A program made the position numbers and the translations under genes. Below the pieces are notes generated by a model that saw only the letters and a list, made by a program, of their open reading frames with translations, did not search any database and was not told where the DNA came from. This document shows, one piece after another, positions 44,606 to 52,903 of a DNA stretch of 64,000 bases. The DNA comes from CAYRHJ01 sp964424105 (lineage in GTDB: Bacteria; Planctomycetota; Phycisphaerae; UBA1845), in contig CAYRHJ010000001.1 of the NCBI GenBank assembly GCA_964424105.1, forward strand, positions 118,766 through 182,765, written 5' to 3'. Positions within the stretch are counted from its first letter, which is position 1; every line of letters begins with the position of its first letter.

Positions 44606-46090
44606 TCAAGAGTACCTGACTTCATCACCATTCGCCGTCTGCGGACGCTTGGTATCACTCGGCCTGGATTCATTCCCTGAATCGTTCGGGGCTTTCCCAT
44701 TTCCGACAGGTTCGGCGTTTTTTCCCGCAGCTTCTGAACTCATCTCCGCCGACCCATTGACTCCGCTTGAGTTGTTCGAACGCTTCCTTGGAAACGCCGC
44801 CGGGATCGTCTTGTGCTCCGTCGGCCTGACCGTCGGTCGGGTGCGATGGCCCGACTTTTCCTGCCCGGGCTGATCGCCGACAGTGTCTTCCGGTCGCACT
44901 TCCGCCCCCACTGCCTTCTCTTTCGCCTCATCAGGATTCGCCGCCGGTTGCTCGTCATTGGGATTCGCGTTTTCGTCCACCGATTCGTCCGGCCCATTCC
45001 CACCGACGTCATCGGGAGCTTTCATCGATTGCAACGCCAACATTTCCTCGTACGCGAACGCGACTTCGGGATAAAGATTTCGCGATTCCTGATACGCCAT
45101 CGATTCCGCCAGCGTCTTTCCAGTGGGGTACATCAATTCGTCTCCACTGTCTCTACGCGCCACCGCGCCCCAGGGATGCACCAGTTCCACCACGCCCCCG
45201 TCCAGCTCCCCACCGACAGCCACATATTCAAACGTTTGATCTCGCGTGTTGACCACCAATAACTCGTCGATGCGATAGTCCCCCCCACCGTAAATCAATG
45301 CCATCTTGATCACCTTGTCCGCAGCCTGCGGATCACCCACGGGGGGTGGGGGTGGCGGAGGAGGTGGCACCGCCGTCGGTGTTCGCGTCGGCCTTTCCAC
45401 CACTACGGGCGGCGGCGGCGGCGGAACATACTCGTTGAACGGATCGCGGTTCCAGATGACGGAATAATCCTGGTCTCGATGCGCGACGAACACGCTCAAC
45501 GGCTCGATACCGTCAGCCGGAATCTCACCGACCGCGTCCCACGGCGGAACCAACGCTTCAACCGTCGCCCGAAAGGACACCGCCGGATCTCGACTCCCGC
45601 GTCGCCCCCCGACCGAATCCAGCTTCAACGAAGTAATCTGACAAATCTGAGGCAGCTCGTAGAACGACTTCAAATAACCGGCCACCGATTGCAACGTCCC
45701 TTCCGCCGACACCGTAAACCGCACTTCCTTGGTATCCGTCTTGCTCTTCGAACCGGTAGGCCGATGCTCCGTGATGCCCGTCGGCTGCTGTCGGAGATTG
45801 CTGAATCCGTATCGCGTCGCCAACTCATTCAGCGAATTGTAAAAGTTTGTTTGCACGACTTCCGGATCGGTCGATCCCGTTCGCCGCAAAAAGTTTCGAT
45901 AACGCTCGCGCGGGCCGTTGATCTCGCCCAGCTTTTCGTTCAGCGAAACCAATTCCTGGCCCAATCGCTTGTTCTCCTCCGCGATGGCGAACACCTTGTC
46001 GCGAACCGTCGGCATCCCCCACATCCAAACGCCGTAGGCTCCGCCCAGCAGCACGACGATGATCGCCATGGTCTTTTCACGGGGATTCAT
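44606..46090 (-). CDS. PilO-like protein fused to a PilP/GspC-like domain
   Basis: A 494-residue inner-membrane protein. A membrane helix (about 8-25) is followed by a coiled coil and a ferredoxin-like PilO/GspM-type domain to about 185. RDPFNEY at 215-221, a polyproline linker (223-250) and a beta-rich domain at about 258-325 (KMALIYGGGDYRIDELLVVN, GGVVELVHPWGAV) resemble PilP/GspC homology regions, which dock onto secretin N-domains. The C-terminal 150 residues are disordered and rich in Asn, Glu, Pro and Ser. It follows the PilM-PilN fusion by 45 nt. The PilO part is fairly sure; the PilP assignment is an inference from motif style and gene order. Confidence 0.72.
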   Translation of the reverse strand: MNPREKTMAIIVVLLGGAYGVWMWGMPTVRDKVFAIAEENKRLGQELVSLNEKLGEINGPRERYRNFLRRTGSTDPEVVQTNFYNSLNELATRYGFSNLRQQPTGITEHRPTGSKSKTDTKEVRFTVSAEGTLQSVAGYLKSFYELPQICQITSLKLDSVGGRRGSRDPAVSFRATVEALVPPWDAVGEIPADGIEPLSVFVAHRDQDYSVIWNRDPFNEYVPPPPPPVVVERPTRTPTAVPPPPPPPPPVGDPQAADKVIKMALIYGGGDYRIDELLVVNTRDQTFEYVAVGGELDGGVVELVHPWGAVARRDSGDELMYPTGKTLAESMAYQESRNLYPEVAFAYEEMLALQSMKAPDDVGGNGPDESVDENANPNDEQPAANPDEAKEKAVGAEVRPEDTVGDQPGQEKSGHRTRPTVRPTEHKTIPAAFPRKRSNNSSGVNGSAEMSSEAAGKNAEPVGNGKAPNDSGNESRPSDTKRPQTANGDEVRYS

Positions 46091-46135
46091 GATCGTTCCT
46101 CCGTCACCGGCTCCGCCCCACCCGTCGTATCATGC

Positions 46136-47701
46136 CTATTCATCTTTCCAATCGCGATCCACGATCTCCACAGCCACCAATCCCTCGTAGGGGTACTTAT
46201 CCCCCTGTTTCAGGCTCGTCGCACCCAGCGTCGCCTTGAATTGACTACGGTTTCCGCTCGGTGCTTTAATCGAGTCCAGCGTGGAAATCAGCGCACCGCC
46301 CACCTGACTGTCGTTCGCCCGATAGGGAAACTTGATGACGTGGTCTTTCTGCTTCATGTCAACACTGCTAAGTACGATCTGCTTTTCATCAGGCAATTGA
46401 CTGATGATGTCATGCAACTGGTCCAACCATACGATGCGCTGCGACTCGTAGTTCTCCAACGTCCGCACCACTTCCCCGAATCGTTCATGATCCGCCAATT
46501 GCCCCTCCACCAGTCGAATCTGTTCGCGCAATTGGGCACGCGTGTCGTACTGCGGCTTGATAAAATTGAAGTAGAATACGCCCCCCGCCGCCGTGAACAG
46601 GATCGCAATCGACGCCGCCACCGGCGCCTTGCGAATCCGGCGCTCAGCCGCCGTCACCGTACGCTTGGGATGCAGAAAATCGAATTTGCGATGCACCGGT
46701 TCCAACTGACCGAGCACCAGCCCGATCGTGGCCGCAAATGCGCCCGCCGCCGCCCCACGGTCCGCGTCCCACCCGAAACTGTGCGCCGGATTGTAGGGCT
46801 GGGCACTGATGCGATACTGCTTTTGAATCGCTTCAGCCAGCGCCTCCTCGATATCACAACTGCCCCCCACCACCGCGTGATCCAGCGTAACCCCCGAAGC
46901 GCTCACCCGGTACGCCTCAAATGATCGCGTCACTTCGATCATCAACTCGCGGACCGTTTCCTGTAGCAGATTCGCCGAGGGGCTGGTGGTCACCGATAAC
47001 CCCGCCGCCTCTCCAGACGCCGAATCACCGATCTTCAATTCCGACGAATCAGATTGATTCAAAAGATTATCAGGAATCGACACACTCGCCGCACGCGAAA
47101 AAACCAACTGCCCATTGTGGAAGACGTCGATCTCCGTCGTCACCGGACCCACGTCCACGAACAAAACTCGGGCGTGCGGCGTAGCCTGCAACAGCTTGTT
47201 GACCGCGAACTCGTTTGCATTAGGGCGAAGACCGATCCGCAGCAGCTTCAAACCCGCCGCCTCAAACACCGCCTTGAAATACTCCATCCGCTCCAGACGA
47301 ACCGCCGCCACCAACACCTCGCACGTATCCGCCGACGCTTCACTCTCCCGACGCGCGAAATCGACCACCGCCTGGTCCACCGGATAAGGCATCTCCTTCG
47401 GTATCTGAAACGCCACCATGCTGGCCAGATCGCTATCCGACGCGTTCGGCAAACTCAACGTGTAGAAATTCGCCTGCTCCCGCGGGATGTCCACGAGCGC
47501 CCGTTTCGTACGGATGCCCGCCGCCGATAGCGCCTGACGAATGAACGATCCCATCGACGCCGGATCCTCCCGCGAAACGTCCTTGGGGATCGCCACGCTC
47601 AACACTTCATCGATCCGCACCGTTCGCTTGCCCGTGGACCCGTGAACCATGCGCAACGTCCGCTGATCCCAGTCGATACTCAAGATGGGTTTGTCAATCA
47701 C
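46136..47701 (-). CDS. pilM: PilM-PilN fusion (GspL-like) assembly protein
   Basis: A 521-residue protein. The N-terminal about 340 residues are an actin-like PilM domain (ILSIDWDQRTLRMV for nucleotide binding, VLFVDVGPVTTEIDVF, DHAVVGGSCDIEEALAEAI). A transmembrane helix at about 360-378 (VAASIAILFTAAGGVFYF) and a coiled-coil/ferredoxin-like PilN region follow. In type IV pili these are two proteins; in type II secretion GspL is the equivalent single protein. It should link the cytoplasmic ATPase GspE to the periplasmic PilO partner. The GTG start overlaps the gspK stop by 8 bases. Confidence 0.85.
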   Translation of the reverse strand: MIDKPILSIDWDQRTLRMVHGSTGKRTVRIDEVLSVAIPKDVSREDPASMGSFIRQALSAAGIRTKRALVDIPREQANFYTLSLPNASDSDLASMVAFQIPKEMPYPVDQAVVDFARRESEASADTCEVLVAAVRLERMEYFKAVFEAAGLKLLRIGLRPNANEFAVNKLLQATPHARVLFVDVGPVTTEIDVFHNGQLVFSRAASVSIPDNLLNQSDSSELKIGDSASGEAAGLSVTTSPSANLLQETVRELMIEVTRSFEAYRVSASGVTLDHAVVGGSCDIEEALAEAIQKQYRISAQPYNPAHSFGWDADRGAAAGAFAATIGLVLGQLEPVHRKFDFLHPKRTVTAAERRIRKAPVAASIAILFTAAGGVFYFNFIKPQYDTRAQLREQIRLVEGQLADHERFGEVVRTLENYESQRIVWLDQLHDIISQLPDEKQIVLSSVDMKQKDHVIKFPYRANDSQVGGALISTLDSIKAPSGNRSQFKATLGATSLKQGDKYPYEGLVAVEIVDRDWKDE

Positions 47702-49163
47702 GATAGCCCTCCAATTCCGTATCCCCCTCCGCGTAGCGAATCGGAAAATTCGTGCCCAGCGCCGTCAGGTCACGCAAGTACACCACCTGCGGCACCGGGC
47801 CACGCATCTCCACGATCGCCTCCAACCTCGTTCGCGTTCCAACATGATCCCCATACCCCAACGAATCCACCCGAAACCGCGTGCCCCGTGCGGAAATCAT
47901 CGGCGCAATACCTATGAACTTGTCCCGGCCCAGCACGCTCGCCAACCAACCGACCGACTTCTTGTCTTCCGGCGTCAGTTCGACGCGCGCTTCCAGAATC
48001 GTCTGAACGTCTTCCGGCGTCAGACCCGGCAGCGTCGCCAAGACCGCCTCCGACGCCGTGTGAACGTTGATCAGCCCCTCCAACTCCGGCAACGGCGACG
48101 TCGTGCATCGATCCATCACCCAGATCATGTCCGCTTCCGTCAACGGCGACGCGATCACGCCCTCCTCCGTTTGACGTTCACGATCTTTCAACAGATCCGC
48201 CGGCGACTGGATCGGCGGTTGCGATTGCTTGGCCTGCGAAATGAAATTCTGCTTGGCTTGATCGTCAACGAATTCCGACAACTGCTGCTGGACCACGCTC
48301 GGCTCACCCATCAAATACACTCGAGGCTTGTTCTCCGACGTCGTATTCATATCCCGCGAATACACCGTGATATGCGGATACAGGCCCGTGTTCAGTTCGT
48401 CGTCCTGATTGTCCGGCGGAAACGTCTCCTCACCGTCATTCTCGTTGGGACTCATCAGCCCATTACGATCATAATCCTCACCATAAAGCAGCTCGCCGGT
48501 AAATCCGCGCACCAGCAGCAACTCCTCAACCGTATCAAACGGCCCATTCTTCACTTTGTAAGGCGGCTCCAATTGCGCGTAATACGCGTCCTCAGCACCG
48601 AATGCACCAGCCACCTGGTCTCGATCACGCCAATCCACCAGCGCATCCACCAACTCGCTGATGATCATCTCCTCCGTCGCAAACCGAATGATCAACGTCG
48701 CCAACTGCGCCTTGGTGGCCGTGTTGATATTCAACTTCGACGATTCGTCGGTGATGCCGTACCGAACCAGCCTCTCGTGATCAGCCGGGTCATCAGCGAC
48801 GATGCTGAACCGAAACGCCGTCGCTCGTTCCGCCTCCTCGAATTCCTGGTTGGTCCCCAACACCTCCAAACCCCCCACGTCGCTCCACAAAATAATACGA
48901 TGAAACTCGTCCGGATTGTGATGCCAAGCCTCCACGTTCCCCCGCTCCGTACGCAAGAACAGCAAGACCTTTTCCAATCCCGCTTCCGCTGCCATGCGCG
49001 TCTGAAACCGCAACGCCGCCGACTGCGTCGCCGAATAGTCCGCGTGAACGTAGAACGACGAGCTAGCCGCCAGCAGTCCCAACAGAATCAACATCAGAAG
49101 CACGATGGGCAGAACCATCCCCCGGCGACGGCACACCGATTGTCTGTGCGGGCCATTCATCAC
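47694..49163 (-). CDS. gspK: Type II secretion minor pseudopilin GspK
   Basis: A 489-residue minor pseudopilin (usual length about 320). The prepilin leader ends at G15 before MVLPIVLLMLILLGLLA; position +5 is Ile and not Glu, the known hallmark of GspK, which caps the pseudopilus tip. The helical GspK domain has YGITDESSKLNINTATKAQL and later INVHTASEAVLATLPGLT (helix-hairpin-helix-like). The extra length comes from an acidic insert around 265-330. It overlaps gspJ (stop/start within four bases). Confidence 0.9.
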   Translation of the reverse strand: MMNGPHRQSVCRRRGMVLPIVLLMLILLGLLAASSSFYVHADYSATQSAALRFQTRMAAEAGLEKVLLFLRTERGNVEAWHHNPDEFHRIILWSDVGGLEVLGTNQEFEEAERATAFRFSIVADDPADHERLVRYGITDESSKLNINTATKAQLATLIIRFATEEMIISELVDALVDWRDRDQVAGAFGAEDAYYAQLEPPYKVKNGPFDTVEELLLVRGFTGELLYGEDYDRNGLMSPNENDGEETFPPDNQDDELNTGLYPHITVYSRDMNTTSENKPRVYLMGEPSVVQQQLSEFVDDQAKQNFISQAKQSQPPIQSPADLLKDRERQTEEGVIASPLTEADMIWVMDRCTTSPLPELEGLINVHTASEAVLATLPGLTPEDVQTILEARVELTPEDKKSVGWLASVLGRDKFIGIAPMISARGTRFRVDSLGYGDHVGTRTRLEAIVEMRGPVPQVVYLRDLTALGTNFPIRYAEGDTELEGYRD

Positions 49164-50242
49164 TCGACTTCCGTCAGGTCCTTCAATGCCGACGCTTCAC
49201 GCTGCATCCGCGATCCGAAAAACGAATCCGCCTGCGGAATACGCACGATCATCGAAAACCGATCCGGCGGCAACGGTTCCAACTCCTCGCGATTCTCCAT
49301 GAATCCCTTGATGATCTCGATCTCCTCGTCCTCCGGCAGCTCCGGAATAGCCCCGATCGTCACCATGATCATCTGCGGCAACGCGTTGCCCGATTGAATC
49401 TGCCACGTATCCCACCACCGATTCCCGTCGTGATACAAAAACTCGATGTAACGCACTTCCGGCGCGTAAAGCTCCTGCTTCGCCCCCTCCACATCCTCCT
49501 CATCCACGTCGTCCGTCAGATTGTCATCAAACGGGCTGGCTGACCCCTGATCGGGACGCCCGCTCATATCATCCTCCGCCACCGGCGAATCATCTCCCTC
49601 GCCGCCCAGCAATCCGTCAAGATCGTTCGAATTCGAATTCTCGTTCCCTTCCCCAAGCCCCAGCCCGCCGCCATCATCTATAGGAGGCTCGCCGCCGTCA
49701 TCTTCCCCCGGCATCAAGCCGCCTTCTCCGGATTCAGCAAGTTTCGCCTCCGCATCCTCCGGCTTCAGCTTGTTAAACGTCCGCCGCTCTCGCCGCACCA
49801 GACCCAGCGCTCGCGGATCTCCGTTGTCGTCCAGATTCTCCTTGTCCCAGGCGATGTAATAATCCACCTGTCGAAGATCAAATTGACCGGGCAGTCTTCG
49901 CTCGCGATTCCCCCGCCGCTCCACCAGCGCCTTGTCCGGGATCACCACCGTGTTAATCGAGATCTCGTGCCGCGTTCCATAAACACCGGTCCCGAATCCC
50001 GCCGAAAAACCCGTCGACTGCCGCAATTCCATCGCGATACGGTTCAAAACTACCCGGGCCAATTGAACGTCACGTATCCGCGCCGCACTCGCGTCCCCCG
50101 TTTCCAACGACGTGGAATAAAACATGAACAGGGTGGCCATCATCGGCACGATCAAGGCGATCGCCAACGTGATCTCCAGCAACGTCACCGCCCGACGTCG
50201 CCTGCCGGTCACCAGTACACCGCACATCCCATCGTGCACCAT
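49160..50242 (-). CDS. gspJ: Type II secretion minor pseudopilin GspJ-like
   Basis: About 360 residues from ATG 50242. The prepilin motif is RRRRA/VTLLEITLAIAL, with Ala in place of Gly before the cleavage site and the essential Glu at +5 (E23). The globular domain begins with the pilin-like helix (DASAARIRDVQLARVVLNRI). A very acidic, Gly-rich insert of about 100 residues (about 190-290) separates it from the C-terminal strands (YAPEVRYIEFLYHDGNRWWD, typical of GspJ). The frame is open to 50416, so the exact start is uncertain. It lies between gspI and gspK as usual. Confidence 0.82.
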   Translation of the reverse strand: MVHDGMCGVLVTGRRRRAVTLLEITLAIALIVPMMATLFMFYSTSLETGDASAARIRDVQLARVVLNRIAMELRQSTGFSAGFGTGVYGTRHEISINTVVIPDKALVERRGNRERRLPGQFDLRQVDYYIAWDKENLDDNGDPRALGLVRRERRTFNKLKPEDAEAKLAESGEGGLMPGEDDGGEPPIDDGGGLGLGEGNENSNSNDLDGLLGGEGDDSPVAEDDMSGRPDQGSASPFDDNLTDDVDEEDVEGAKQELYAPEVRYIEFLYHDGNRWWDTWQIQSGNALPQMIMVTIGAIPELPEDEEIEIIKGFMENREELEPLPPDRFSMIVRIPQADSFFGSRMQREASALKDLTEVE

Positions 50243-50351
50243 CCCAATCCCACCGCTTGCCGACGCCTCAACACCCCCGGCACGCAGGTCGTTTCGATGC
50301 GAACGGTTGTTTCGCTGCCAAATCATGGGACAAGAATGTATCTGCACTGCA

Positions 50352-51272
50352 TTACTGATTTCGTCCACCGCGATTCCGGCCACGGTTCGCCCGACCGCCC
50401 GGCACATCGTCAACACGCTCGCCTTGATTCACACCCTGATCTACAGGATTCAGTTGCGGGTTTTCCGGTCCGCCCATCCGCGACGATGGGTCAGGCTGCG
50501 CATTCGGAGCCTCGCCTTCCAATCCCGGCGACTCCGGCACCAACCCCGCGTCATCCGATTCCGACTCAGGCGCGAATTCGCCCTGGGCCAACTCCAACAG
50601 CGAGCGGACCTCCGGCGGCAATCCCCGCATCAGATCCTCGAAGGACAAGTGAAAAGCCGCCGACAACGCCGGAAGCATGGCGATCAAATCTTCCATCGGG
50701 TAGTTCGCCGTGAATTTCCGCAGGTCGAAATTCCCCGGATCGAATTCATCGATCGGCATCGTCTCCGAAAGCTTCTCGATGGCTTCGTCGTCCAACCCGA
50801 AATCCTTCTGCAAGTCCACCTTCGGAGGCAACGCACGCATCAAATGCACCGTATGCACCACCTCCGCGTTCCGCACGTCAAATTCCGATTCCAGGCTCTC
50901 ACGCCGGTTGAACAGAATGTCCAGCCGAATCGACCACAAACTCTCCGTCACGCTCGGTTCAAAACGCATCCGCCATCCGTGGTCCGGGAACATCAGCGTG
51001 AAATCCCCTTCCACCTCCGCGTCTGCCTCGTCTTCCCACAACACCAGCCCCGTATCCAACTCAGCCAACTTCGATTCCGCCAGCATCAACAGACGAGTCA
51101 AGTCCTCGCTCTCAAACGACGACCGCTGCCCCTGGCCCACTTGTGCGCCGATCACCGTCAGCCCGATCAACAACAAGCCCACCGCGATCACCACTTCCAA
51201 CAAAATAAATCCCGATCGCCCACGAACCTCGTGACCGCCACCGCTCAACAATCTGACGCCCTTCCCTTTCAT
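50352..51272 (-). CDS. gspI: Type II secretion minor pseudopilin GspI-like, with long C-terminal extension
   Basis: A 306-residue protein with prepilin motif GRSG/FILLEVVIAVGLLLIG (cleavage after G21, E26 at +5). The first about 130 residues match a GspI core of about 120 residues. The remainder is a helical, acidic region (MPIDEFDPGNFDLRKFTANY) and a low-complexity Pro/Gly/Asn/Arg tail not present in classical GspI. It overlaps gspH by four bases. The assignment as GspI rests on position and length of the core. Confidence 0.8.
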   Translation of the reverse strand: MKGKGVRLLSGGGHEVRGRSGFILLEVVIAVGLLLIGLTVIGAQVGQGQRSSFESEDLTRLLMLAESKLAELDTGLVLWEDEADAEVEGDFTLMFPDHGWRMRFEPSVTESLWSIRLDILFNRRESLESEFDVRNAEVVHTVHLMRALPPKVDLQKDFGLDDEAIEKLSETMPIDEFDPGNFDLRKFTANYPMEDLIAMLPALSAAFHLSFEDLMRGLPPEVRSLLELAQGEFAPESESDDAGLVPESPGLEGEAPNAQPDPSSRMGGPENPQLNPVDQGVNQGERVDDVPGGRANRGRNRGGRNQ

Positions 51273-52033
51273 CGCCTCACCGCCGTTTCACGAATCTCCA
51301 ACACGTCGTGCTCCGTCAACGGTGCCAAACGCACGAAATCTTTCCGCAACACCGGTGGCCAACCATGCTCCTCGAACAACTTCAACTCTTCATCGTAAAA
51401 TGGCCTTTGCAGCCAGATCAGCCCCGTCAGCCCATCCATGATCAGCTCGATCCGGTCCTTCACTTCCAGGTCTTCCAACGTCGTCTCCCGCGGGGCATTG
51501 GTGATCACGAACGTCACCCACTCCGTTGTACCATCCGGCTCGATGATCAGCGGCGGATAATGCTCCTCAAAATCCTCCGCCAATGCCTCCAGTCGATCTT
51601 CAACCTCCTGACCTACGAATCGATCCAGCATTTCCTGCAAATTAGGCCTACCCAGACGCACCTCCGCGCACCACACGTCCCGCAGCAGCGTCTCACCCCG
51701 CGCCCAAGGCTCCGTCACCGGCGTGAATACGTTAGGGCTTTTGAAGGGCTCGTCCTCGCGCTCCACCAACGGCTGGCGATCTTCCCCCTCCGAATCAATC
51801 TCGTCTTCCATCGGGAAACGCACCCGATACCGCTTACCGTCGTACATCGCGTTGGCCCGCACCAGCGTCAACAACGATCGCATCTGCCTCGTGGACGTCG
51901 GCAGCCGCTGCTGCTCTATATCTCGCATCAAACTGGGAACCGCCATCGAAAACAGCGCCGCCAATAGCGCCACCACCAACACCACTTCAATCAGCGTGTA
52001 TCCCCATCGGTTTTTCCTTCGCGAATGATTCAT
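51269..52033 (-). CDS. gspH: Type II secretion pseudopilin GspH-like
   Basis: A 254-residue pseudopilin with leader ending at G11 (RWG/YTLIEVVLVVALLAALF; E16 at +5) and a GspH/FimT-type body (RQMRSLLTLVRANAMYDGKRYRVRFP). An acidic insert follows (EDEIDSEGEDRQPLVEREDE). It would sit near the tip of the pseudopilus. It follows gspG after a 377-nt gap holding repeats, and overlaps gspI. Confidence 0.85.
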   Translation of the reverse strand: MNHSRRKNRWGYTLIEVVLVVALLAALFSMAVPSLMRDIEQQRLPTSTRQMRSLLTLVRANAMYDGKRYRVRFPMEDEIDSEGEDRQPLVEREDEPFKSPNVFTPVTEPWARGETLLRDVWCAEVRLGRPNLQEMLDRFVGQEVEDRLEALAEDFEEHYPPLIIEPDGTTEWVTFVITNAPRETTLEDLEVKDRIELIMDGLTGLIWLQRPFYDEELKLFEEHGWPPVLRKDFVRLAPLTEHDVLEIRETAVRR

Positions 52034-52044
52034 ACCACCTCTCT

Positions 52045-52076
52045 ACGAGCCGCGAGCGCGAAGCGAGCGGTCTTCC
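52045..52076. repeat. Dispersed repeat, family D variant
   Basis: ACGAGCCGCGAGCGCGAAGC followed by GAGCGGTCTTCC. The same variant is at 63477 and 63577. Confidence 0.7.
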
Positions 52077-52123
52077 GCCGTGCTCGGCCCGGGTTCAGAT
52101 TCAACCCGCGACCACCCACATCC

Positions 52124-52301
52124 GTCATTCCGGCGAACGCCGGAATCCAGCATGGGTGCCCCATCCATCGCGCAGCGATGGGTGGGGTCCCGATGATCGA
52201 CCGGGTGGCCCACCTCCTTTGGAGGTGGGGGACCCGATGATTAGAGCGCCAGTTCGTACGGCGTCGCACTGTCCGTCATTCCGGCGAACGCCGGAATCCA
52301 G
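52124..52301. repeat. Cluster of repeat families A, B, C and A
   Basis: Family A at 52124-52150 runs directly into family B (GCATGGGTGCCCCATCCATC, from 52150), then family C (GGGTGGCCCACCTCCTTTGG, 52203-52241), and a second family A at 52275-52301. B and C are different palindromes sharing the end GATGA. Confidence 0.75.
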
Positions 52302-52410
52302 TTCCTAGCGCCGGTTTCACCCGCCTCTCTCCAACCCGCGACCGTCACCGAGCGGTCTTCCGCTCGATTCGAATGACCGCTCGTCCATCGAATCAGTCCA
52401 TCCTACCCGA

Positions 52411-52863
52411 TCACTTCTCCACCCAGTTCTTGACGTCGTCATCGGTCCCGTCCCGACCGTCCGGACCAATACTCCACAGGTCGAAACTCTCCTCATTGAA
52501 CTCGCCCGGCGACCGATACTCGTATTCCTGCTTCCACGGATCCTTCAACTGCTCCAGGCTGCCTTCCAAATAAGGCCCACGCCACTTCTCGCTTTCCTCG
52601 TCAACACTGTTGGGGCGCTCGAACAACGCCTCCAATCCCTCGCTCGTGTCCGGGTAGCGCCCCACGTCGAACCGATACTTGTCCAGACGCTGCGAAACCG
52701 TCCCGCTACGCATGATCTGCGCCTTGCAAAGATCGACCTTGGCCTGATCCGTTTCACGCATCAACGCGGGAACCGCGAACGCAGCCAGCAACGCCAGAAT
52801 CGCCGCCACCATCAACACTTCCATCAACGTAAAACCCGACCTCCGTCTTATGGATGGTCTCAT
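52411..52863 (-). CDS. gspG: Type II secretion major pseudopilin GspG
   Basis: A 150-residue major pseudopilin. RRRSG/FTLMEVLMVAAILALLAA is a canonical class III prepilin signal (cleavage after G10, E15 at +5). The C-terminal domain has GRYPDTSEGLEALFERP, KDPWKQEYEYRSPGE and WSIGPDGRDGTDDDVKNW, the calcium-binding end typical of GspG. It forms the pseudopilus shaft. It lies 40 nt after gspF on the same strand. Confidence 0.95.
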   Translation of the reverse strand: MRPSIRRRSGFTLMEVLMVAAILALLAAFAVPALMRETDQAKVDLCKAQIMRSGTVSQRLDKYRFDVGRYPDTSEGLEALFERPNSVDEESEKWRGPYLEGSLEQLKDPWKQEYEYRSPGEFNEESFDLWSIGPDGRDGTDDDVKNWVEK

Positions 52864-52903
52864 CGCATCACTCCTATTGAATCAACGTTCGTTTCATTCT
52901 CGG

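Larger units (their letters stand above)
52034..52410. other. Intergenic region between gspG and gspH, filled with repeats
   Basis: The gap holds family D variants (52045-52076, 52335-52360), family A palindromes (52124-52150, 52275-52301), family B (52150-52198) and family C (52203-52241). Nothing else was recognised. Confidence 0.7.

Noticed and set aside
47685..49397. 570-codon plus-strand frame opposite gspK/gspJ
   Set aside because: Extremely Arg/His/Gln-rich translation with no domain; the minus-strand gspK is certain.
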